Assembly: GCA_001701115.1 (NCBI GenBank) | Contig: DAAJ01000093.1 | Location: forward strand, 1 to 5,056 | Origin: Bacteroidales bacterium GP2 | GTDB taxonomy: Bacteria > Bacteroidota > Bacteroidia > Bacteroidales > Muribaculaceae | DNA: 5,056 nucleotides | Direction: 5' to 3' | In this document: one piece after another, positions 1 through 5,056 of the stretch | Layout of the letters: each line of letters begins with the position of its first letter | Position numbering within the stretch: the first letter of the stretch is position 1 | The notes under the pieces: generated by a model | What the model saw: the letters and a program-made list of their open reading frames with translations, nothing else | Database searches by the model: none | What the model was told of the DNA's origin: nothing | Made by a program: the position numbers and the translations under genes

Positions 1-1674
1 GCGATATAAACTCCTTGATGGAGGCAGCCATATTGCAACCAATATCAGACCGTATGCCGCAATCATCCTCTTGGGCACAGACAATGCCTTGCGCACCATC
101 CTGCAAAAAAAGTTGTTGCCTTTCTCAAGCGCGTTGTTGATCGCCTTGAAGAAACGGTTTTTCTCACCTTTTTCAGGACGGAGCAACATGGAGCACATTA
201 CCGGTGAAAGAGTAAGCGCAACAATAGTTGAGAGGATTACAGACACAGCAATTGTTATTGTGAATTGCCTGTAAAGCTGACCTGTAATGCCGGGGAGAAA
301 ACTTACAGGAACAAAGACCGCACAGAGCACAAGCGACATAGCTATCAATGCACTGCCAAGCCCGCTCATTGCTTTCTTGGTAGCCTCGTATGGCGACAAC
401 CCCTCCTCCTTCATTATATGGTCAACGCTCTCCACCACAACAATAGCATCATCCACAACAATGCCGATTGCAAGGATAAGCCCTAACAAAGTCAACATAT
501 TGAGCGAAAAGCCGAAGATAAGCATGACTCCGAATGTACCCACAAGCGAAATAGGCACCGCCACTACCGGAATGATTGTGGCACGCCAGTTCTGCAACGA
601 GAGGAATACCACAAGAATCACAAGCACAAGGGCTTCAAACAGGGTGCGATAAACATGATGGATGGACTCCGAGATGTAAGTAGTCATGTCAAACGGAATC
701 TCGTATGAGATACCTTCCGGGAAACTTTTGCTTATCTCCTCCATCTGCTTTTTCACAGCTTCTGCAACATCCATAGCGTTTGAGCCTGGGAGCATGGTTA
801 TCTCAAGCACTGCAGCATTACCGCCGTTGATGCCGCTTTCGGTAGCATAGCTTGACGCTTCAAGGGAAATGCGTGCAACATCCCTAAGACGTATCAGTGA
901 GCCGTCACCGTCAGTACGCACCACTATATCTTCAAATTCCGCGACAGATGACAGACGCCCCTGTGCTGTGATAGGCACAGTCAGGTCAATACCTTCCATC
1001 GGCGCCTGCCCGAGCACACCAGCGGCACTCTCACGGTTCTGGTCCTGCAATGCTTTCTGCAAGTCGCTCACTGTAAGCCCCAGATCCGCCAGCTTATCCG
1101 GCTGCACCCATATCTGCATGGCATAATATCTGCCACCTACGTTTCTGATAGACCCTACTCCGGGAATACGGCGCAACATATCGATAATATTCAGGGTCGC
1201 ATAGTTGCTGAGGTAAATCTCATTGTATTTAGGGTCGGAGGACAGCACTGTCACTGTCATCAACTTGCTCGCAGTCTCCTTTTCAACCGATATGCCGTTT
1301 TTGATAACTTCTGCAGGAAGGCGCGATTCTGCTTTTTTGATTCGGTTTTGTATGTCCACCGCGGCGAGCTCAGGATCTGTGCCAATATCAAATGTTACAG
1401 TCGCGGAAAAACCTCCGGAATTTGAGCTTGAGCTCTGCATATAAATCATGCCAGGAGTGCCGTTGAGCTCCTGCTCTATAGGAGTTGCAACTGCCTGCGT
1501 TACAGTCAGTGCATCAGCTCCCGGATATGAGGCGGACACGCGCACGACCGGAGGAACGATGTCCGGATACTGGTCTACCGGCAGCATAAGCAACCCGATA
1601 GTTCCTATTATAAGGATAACTATCGAAATGACTATGGAAAATACCGGATGGTCCAGGAAAAAATTCTTCTTCAT
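1..1674 (-). CDS. RND efflux pump inner-membrane transporter, HAE1/AcrB family (N-terminal part, cut by the left edge)
   Basis: This is the proton-driven inner-membrane pump of a tripartite efflux system; the family exports drugs, bile salts and other amphipathic compounds through a periplasmic adaptor and a TolC-like channel. The reading frame is open from ATG (1674-1672) to the window edge, giving 558 residues of an expected 1,030-1,060. TM1 lies at about residues 12-31, followed by LPVDQYPDIVPP (32-43), the usual entry to the porter domain. Porter subdomains PN1/PN2 span about 40-335. TM2 to TM6 lie at about 342-358, 367-386, 393-414, 440-460 and 471-495. TM4 carries GIVVDDAIVVVE (404-415), whose D408 and D409 match the AcrB proton-relay aspartates D407/D408. 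The partner lysine in TM10 is outside the window. TM7 begins near 540. The start lies 11 bases after the adaptor stop with no Shine-Dalgarno, so the two genes should be co-transcribed. Substrate cannot be read from this portion. The final residues (LPPSRSLYR) do not show the usual PxxFxP motif after TM7, which may lie just past the edge. Family assignment is very sure. Confidence 0.96.
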   Translation of the reverse strand, partial: MKKNFFLDHPVFSIVISIVILIIGTIGLLMLPVDQYPDIVPPVVRVSASYPGADALTVTQAVATPIEQELNGTPGMIYMQSSSSNSGGFSATVTFDIGTDPELAAVDIQNRIKKAESRLPAEVIKNGISVEKETASKLMTVTVLSSDPKYNEIYLSNYATLNIIDMLRRIPGVGSIRNVGGRYYAMQIWVQPDKLADLGLTVSDLQKALQDQNRESAAGVLGQAPMEGIDLTVPITAQGRLSSVAEFEDIVVRTDGDGSLIRLRDVARISLEASSYATESGINGGNAAVLEITMLPGSNAMDVAEAVKKQMEEISKSFPEGISYEIPFDMTTYISESIHHVYRTLFEALVLVILVVFLSLQNWRATIIPVVAVPISLVGTFGVMLIFGFSLNMLTLLGLILAIGIVVDDAIVVVESVDHIMKEEGLSPYEATKKAMSGLGSALIAMSLVLCAVFVPVSFLPGITGQLYRQFTITIAVSVILSTIVALTLSPVMCSMLLRPEKGEKNRFFKAINNALEKGNNFFCRMVRKALSVPKRMIAAYGLILVAIWLPPSRSLYR

Positions 1675-1685
1675 AGTCGTGCCGG

Positions 1686-2867
1686 TTATTTCTTTTCTTC
1701 AGACTTTTCCAACTCAGGCTTTACCCTTATTCCATGACGCAATTTATGGAATCCCTCTGTCACAATGCTTTCTCCTCCGGCAAGTCCTCGTTCTACCAGC
1801 ACTTCGTTTCCAATTTCCGGACCGGTCTCCACAAAACGTTTCTCAACAACGCTGTCCGGACGCACCACAAAAATAAAAGCTGCGCCCTTGTCCACTGTAA
1901 GGGCTTTTTGGGGAACCACGACAGCACTGTCACGCACATCCATCAGAAGGCGCACCTTGGTAAATTCGCCGGGAAGCAATATCCTGTCCGGATTAGGCAT
2001 CTCCGCATGAACGCTGAATGTACCTGTTTTCGGGTCGACCTGAGGGTCTGCGAAATCAACACGCCCTTTGAAAGGATACTCCTTGCCATCGGCAAGAGTA
2101 ATGGTAACGGTTGACTCCCAGTTTCGCTCCGCATCATTTTCACCAATAGTCACATTGCGCGACTTGCTCCGGAGATAGTCAAGTCCGGTCATGCTGAAAT
2201 CAACACTTACAGTGTCGGTTTTTACCACTGCAGCAAGAAGCGATTGCGCCGAAGGCCCTACAAGAGTGCCGATGTCAGCTGTTTTCTCAGATATATAACC
2301 GCTTATGGGGGCTTTTACTGTGGTATAGCCAAGTGTCAGCTGCGCCTGTGTAAGGTCTGCCTCACACACTGCAACATCGGCAACAGCCCCTTCGTATGCG
2401 GCAACCGCATTGTCAAGGTCAAGCTGGCTTGCAGCATTTGCCTCGTAAAGCGGACGGATGCGGTCAAGGTCGCGCTTCGCTTTTACCGCGATAGCCTTAG
2501 CCTTATTCAGCTGTGCCGTAGCCTTGGTTACGCGTGCCGCATATATGGTAGGGTCGATTATAAATAAGGTCTGCCCCTTCTTTACATAAGACCCCTCCTT
2601 GAAAAGCATTTTCTGGAGATAGCCCTCTACCCGGGCACGTACCTCAACAAACTGCTGGGCGTTTATCCTTCCTACATACTCACCGTAAATATCCACATCC
2701 CTTACCTCCACTGGCTCGACAGCGACTATAGGCGATTCCTCCACCACGACGTCTTTGCCTGGGCGGAAAATAAAATACAACAGCAGGACAACAAGTGCCA
2801 GCACTGCTAATAATACAACAATACGTACTGCTGGGGACAGACGTGACAAAAAAGATGATTTAGACAT
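1686..2867 (-). CDS. Efflux RND transporter periplasmic adaptor (membrane-fusion protein, AcrA/MexA family)
   Basis: This 393-residue adaptor joins the RND pump encoded just downstream to an outer-membrane TolC-like channel. A short cytoplasmic N-terminus precedes one hydrophobic segment (about 14-34). There is no lipobox cysteine, so it appears to be anchored by a transmembrane helix and not by lipid, unlike E. coli AcrA. Domains in order: first lipoyl half (about 74-106, with VEGYLQKMLFKEGSYVKKGQ), alpha-helical coiled-coil hairpin (about 107-178), second lipoyl half (179-203, with TVKAPISGYISEK), beta-barrel (about 212-307, with GRVDFADPQVDPKTGTF and LPGEFTKVRL), then the membrane-proximal domain and a charged Lys/Glu tail. 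R136, L140 and S147 match the spacing of the RxxxLxxxxxxS motif that contacts TolC in AcrA-type adaptors. The ATG at 2867 is preferred; a TTG at 2876 would add three residues but is less likely. Its stop is 11 bases before the pump start, which marks an operon. No regulator gene is adjacent within the window. Confidence 0.96.
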   Translation of the reverse strand: MSKSSFLSRLSPAVRIVVLLAVLALVVLLLYFIFRPGKDVVVEESPIVAVEPVEVRDVDIYGEYVGRINAQQFVEVRARVEGYLQKMLFKEGSYVKKGQTLFIIDPTIYAARVTKATAQLNKAKAIAVKAKRDLDRIRPLYEANAASQLDLDNAVAAYEGAVADVAVCEADLTQAQLTLGYTTVKAPISGYISEKTADIGTLVGPSAQSLLAAVVKTDTVSVDFSMTGLDYLRSKSRNVTIGENDAERNWESTVTITLADGKEYPFKGRVDFADPQVDPKTGTFSVHAEMPNPDRILLPGEFTKVRLLMDVRDSAVVVPQKALTVDKGAAFIFVVRPDSVVEKRFVETGPEIGNEVLVERGLAGGESIVTEGFHKLRHGIRVKPELEKSEEKK

Positions 2868-2972
2868 TGCGTTCAAGCATGAATGTGAAATGAATTAACT
2901 GAGGATAACGCGCTTAAGCTGACACATTGCCAGTAAACACATCAACTTATGGATATAACGCTTTATTACCAG
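2868..2972. other. Intergenic gap between rlmD and the efflux adaptor
   Basis: This 105-bp stretch should hold the leader of the efflux operon. On the minus strand I see no exact TAnnTTTG -7 element and no strong GC hairpin followed by a T-run after the rlmD stop. An 8-bp palindrome GCTTAAGC sits at 2912-2919. Similar short strings, ATTGCCAGTAAA (2927-2938) and ATTACCAGTTAT (2966-2977), recur once. None of these is enough to call an operator. Either the efflux genes are read through from rlmD, or their promoter diverges from the consensus. Confidence 0.4.
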
Positions 2973-4385
2973 TTATTGTTTGAGGTCAAGGCACACAACA
3001 TTTTCAACGTGATGGGTGTGAGGGAACATATCCACAGGACGCACCGCCGTCACAGAATATTTGCTGTCAAGCAGAGCGAGGTCACGAGCCTGGGTAGCGG
3101 GGTTGCAGCTCACATAAACTATGCGGCGAGGCTCCGCGTCAAGAATAACATCTACCACATCGCCATGCATTCCGGCACGCGGCGGGTCAACAATCATTAC
3201 ATCGGGACGCCCGTGCTCAGCAATGAAATCCGACGTAAGGACATCTTTCATGTCCCCGGCGTAAAACTCAGTGTTTTCAATACCGTTAACCCTTGAATTG
3301 AGCTTAGCGTCCTCAATAGCGTCGGCAACATATTCGATGCCTATTACATGCTTTGCATCGCGTGCAACAAAATTGGCTATCGTACCGGTTCCGGTGTATA
3401 GGTCATACACAAACTCCTCACCGGTCAATCCGGCAAATTCCCTTGCAACTTGGTAAAGCCTGTGCGCCTGTTTGGAATTTGTCTGGTAAAATGATTTCGG
3501 ACCCACACGGAATTTAAGCCCCTCCATCTCCTCTTCTATATATGGCAGTCCATGGAAAGTGACAACCGGAAGGTCGCCAAAAGTGTCGTTCAACTTCGTA
3601 TTAACTACATACAGCAGTGAGGTTATTTGGGGGAACTCCTCTTTAACAGCTGTCATAAGTTCGTTGATTTTCACCGGGTCATCCTCGCCGAATGCAAGAA
3701 GTGCCATTATCTGACCTGTTGAAGCGATGCGTACCATCATGGTGCGCAGGAACCCATGCTGCTCCTTCAGGTCATAGAAACTGTATCCATGCTCTTTGCC
3801 GAATTTCTTCACGAATTTACGCAACCTGTTGGAAAAATCATCCTGGAGGTAGCAACGGTCAATGTCAAGCACCTTGTCAAATGCTCCCGGAATATGGAAC
3901 CCGGCTGCATCACGGTCAGGAAACTCCTCGCCGCTCCTGAGCTGCTCGAAAGTAAGCCAGCATTTATTGGAAAAAGTGTACTCCATTTTGTTGCGGTACT
4001 CCCACACCGGTTCAGCTCCTATAATCGGGCTGATTTCAGGCAAAGGCACTTTGGCTATGCGCTCCAACGCATCAGTGACCTGCTTCTGCTTGCATTTTAG
4101 CTGGAAATCATAAGGCAGGTGCTGCCAGCGGCAACCGCCGCACACAGTGAAATGCGAGCATCGCGGCTCAATCCTTATTGGGGAGGGCTCAACAATCTTT
4201 TCAATGTGACCCTCTGCATACGATTTTTTCTTGCGGTCTATCTTCACATCAGCTATGTCGCCCGGCGCTCCAAACGGCACGAACACAACCATGTCATTGA
4301 CACGCGCGATGGAATTGCCCTCTGCGGCAACGTCCGTTATCTCAACGCCTTCTATCAAAGGCAGCTCCTTTCTCTTTCTTGCCAT
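2973..4385 (-). CDS. rlmD: 23S rRNA (uracil-C5)-methyltransferase RlmD (RumA; TrmA/RlmC/RlmD family)
   Basis: The enzyme transfers a methyl group from S-adenosylmethionine to C5 of a uracil in 23S rRNA (U1939 in E. coli numbering) in the cytoplasm. The 470-residue product has an N-terminal TRAM RNA-binding domain (about 8-66). It is followed by iron-sulfur cysteines C76, C82 and C85 (C-x5-C-GG-C) with C178 as the likely fourth ligand. The C-terminal Rossmann methyltransferase domain shows FYQTN (299-303), DLYTGTGTI (328-336, SAM binding), E351 at the end of the next strand, VDPPRAG (399-405), catalytic nucleophile C427 in VSCNP, and likely general base E461 in HHVEN. All expected catalytic residues are present, so it should be active. 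The ATG at 4385 is the first in frame and places the TRAM domain correctly. The cluster cysteines argue for RlmD over TrmA. Assignment to U1939 and not another site (RlmC or dual RlmCD specificity) rests on similarity only. It is followed by the efflux operon after 105 bp and is divergent from ppdK. Confidence 0.93.
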   Translation of the reverse strand: MARKRKELPLIEGVEITDVAAEGNSIARVNDMVVFVPFGAPGDIADVKIDRKKKSYAEGHIEKIVEPSPIRIEPRCSHFTVCGGCRWQHLPYDFQLKCKQKQVTDALERIAKVPLPEISPIIGAEPVWEYRNKMEYTFSNKCWLTFEQLRSGEEFPDRDAAGFHIPGAFDKVLDIDRCYLQDDFSNRLRKFVKKFGKEHGYSFYDLKEQHGFLRTMMVRIASTGQIMALLAFGEDDPVKINELMTAVKEEFPQITSLLYVVNTKLNDTFGDLPVVTFHGLPYIEEEMEGLKFRVGPKSFYQTNSKQAHRLYQVAREFAGLTGEEFVYDLYTGTGTIANFVARDAKHVIGIEYVADAIEDAKLNSRVNGIENTEFYAGDMKDVLTSDFIAEHGRPDVMIVDPPRAGMHGDVVDVILDAEPRRIVYVSCNPATQARDLALLDSKYSVTAVRPVDMFPHTHHVENVVCLDLKQ

Positions 4386-4424
4386 TACCTTCTATATTTG
4401 TATTGCAAAAATTTAAATTCACTG

Positions 4425-4432
4425 CAAAGCTA
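4425..4432 (-). promoter_or_regulatory. Probable -7 promoter element for rlmD
   Basis: Read on the minus strand this is TAGCTTTG, an exact match to the Bacteroidota -7 consensus TAnnTTTG. It sits about 39 bases upstream of the rlmD ATG, which would give a leader of roughly 30-35 bases. No good TTTG -33 box lies at the usual 19-21 base spacing (GCAA or CAAC instead), so the support comes from one half of the promoter plus its position. Confidence 0.5.
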
Positions 4433-4505
4433 CTCAATAAAAGAAAAATCTGTTGCACCTTTACTAATTTCTTTTAAATAATTTCCGCCACTGAGATATA
4501 ATAAC

Positions 4506-4513
4506 TAAATTTG
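4506..4513 (+). promoter_or_regulatory. Probable -7 promoter element for ppdK
   Basis: TAAATTTG matches the Bacteroidota -7 consensus TAnnTTTG exactly. A near-match to the -33 box, TTTC (consensus TTTG), lies at 4482-4485 with a 20-base spacer, which is in the usual range. Transcription would begin near 4518-4521, leaving a leader of about 90 bases before the ppdK start at 4609. Confidence 0.6.
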
Positions 4514-4608
4514 CATCACCCCGCCATGAAAGACACTCCTCAACCTTCAGGGCGCGCAGAGAACTTGAAACATCAAAATTCAATTTTTATTAATTAATAC
4601 CTAACAAA

Positions 4609-5056
4609 ATGAAAAGAGTCTACACCTTTGGAGACGGCAAAGCAGAGGGTAATGCCTCAATGCGCAATCTCCTTGGCGGTAAAGGCGCTAACCTCGCCGA
4701 GATGAACCTTCTCGGCATGCCTGTGCCTCCCGGTTTCACTATCACCACAGAAGTGTGCACCGAGTACACCCAGTATGGCAAAGATGAAGTTGTAAAACGA
4801 ATCAGCAAAGACGTTGAAGCTGCTATAGCTCATGTTGAGCAGCTCACCGGCAAGAAATTTGACGATCCTTCAAATCCCCTTCTCGTATCAGTTCGTTCAG
4901 GTGCCCGCGCATCTATGCCCGGCATGATGGATACCGTGCTCAACCTCGGCATGAATGACGCTACTGTTGCATCACTCGCTGAAAAGAGCGGCAATCCCCG
5001 TTTCGCATGGGACAGCTACCGCCGTTTCGTGCAGATGTACGGCGACGTAGTTCTTG
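4609..5056 (+). CDS. ppdK: Pyruvate, phosphate dikinase (N-terminal part, cut by the right edge)
   Basis: PPDK reversibly converts pyruvate, ATP and phosphate to phosphoenolpyruvate, AMP and pyrophosphate. In anaerobes it can serve PEP synthesis or, in reverse, pyrophosphate-using glycolysis. The visible 149 residues are the start of the ATP-grasp nucleotide-binding domain, out of about 880-910 in the family. It opens MKRVYTFGDGKAEG, then LLGGKGANLAEM (21-32, with K25 at the family's nucleotide-site lysine), GMPVPPGFTITTEVC (36-50) and SVRSGARASMPGMMDTVLNL (94-113). R96 there corresponds to the conserved ATP-binding arginine. The SMPGMMDT signature separates PPDK from PEP synthase, which shares the fold. 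The phosphohistidine and PEP/pyruvate domains are outside the window. The start has no Shine-Dalgarno but is preceded by a very A/T-rich stretch (4575-4608), typical of Bacteroidota translation starts. It is transcribed divergently from rlmD. Confidence 0.95.
   Translation, partial: MKRVYTFGDGKAEGNASMRNLLGGKGANLAEMNLLGMPVPPGFTITTEVCTEYTQYGKDEVVKRISKDVEAAIAHVEQLTGKKFDDPSNPLLVSVRSGARASMPGMMDTVLNLGMNDATVASLAEKSGNPRFAWDSYRRFVQMYGDVVL

Noticed and set aside
287..652. Plus-strand open frame of about 121 codons.
   Set aside because: It lies antisense within the pump gene, has a Thr/Ser/Ile-rich composition typical of a shadow frame, and resembles no known protein.
1448..1876. Plus-strand open frame of about 142 codons spanning the pump/adaptor junction.
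   Set aside because: It is antisense to two clearly real genes and its translation shows no domain-like pattern.
2868..2876. TTG at 2876 as the adaptor start, adding three residues.
   Set aside because: The ATG at 2867 is in frame only three codons later and leaves the transmembrane anchor and all domains intact.
2860..2880. Six-codon ORF on the minus strand (MLERNV) overlapping the adaptor start.
   Set aside because: It is far too short to judge and is expected by chance.
2951..2970. Possible hairpin just after the rlmD stop, considered as a terminator.
   Set aside because: The stem has two internal mismatches, is mostly A/T, and has no T-run after it.
4393..4400. TATATTTG on the plus strand, another exact -7 match that could be a distal ppdK promoter.
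   Set aside because: It has no -33 box upstream, lies inside the rlmD leader, and is common by chance in A/T-rich sequence.
4620..4808. Minus-strand open frame inside ppdK.
   Set aside because: It is a shadow of the strongly conserved PPDK N-terminus.
1..5056. tRNA or rRNA genes, CRISPR arrays, insertion sequences and long repeats.
   Set aside because: None was seen on either strand; coding genes cover nearly the whole window.

Overview
The window looks like ordinary core chromosome from a Bacteroidota bacterium, most likely of the order Bacteroidales. Three things point there: start codons preceded by A/T-rich sequence instead of Shine-Dalgarno motifs, two intergenic matches to the Bacteroidota -7 promoter element TAnnTTTG, and the style of the proteins. 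A gut family such as Muribaculaceae or Bacteroidaceae is possible, but the sequence alone does not settle it.

Layout: positions 1-4385 hold three genes on the minus strand, read from right to left. They are rlmD (23S rRNA m5U methyltransferase, 4385-2973), a membrane-fusion (periplasmic adaptor) protein of a tripartite efflux pump (2867-1686), and the N-terminal 558 residues of its RND/HAE1 inner-membrane pump (1674 to the left edge, cut). Adaptor and pump are 11 bases apart and clearly form an operon. The outer-membrane TolC-like channel would be expected beyond the left edge but is not visible. A 105-bp gap separates rlmD from the adaptor and shows no convincing terminator or promoter, so read-through from rlmD is possible.

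A 223-bp divergent intergenic region (4386-4608) separates rlmD from ppdK (pyruvate, phosphate dikinase). ppdK starts at 4609 on the plus strand and runs off the right edge after 149 residues. This region carries one exact -7-type element for each direction.

The pump and adaptor act together to export drugs or other small molecules across the envelope using the proton gradient. RlmD and PPDK are housekeeping functions (rRNA modification and PEP/pyruvate interconversion) with no evident functional link to the pump. I found no mobile element, CRISPR array, RNA gene or credible undescribed system. The findings are modest and mostly concern start choice, regulation and domain details.
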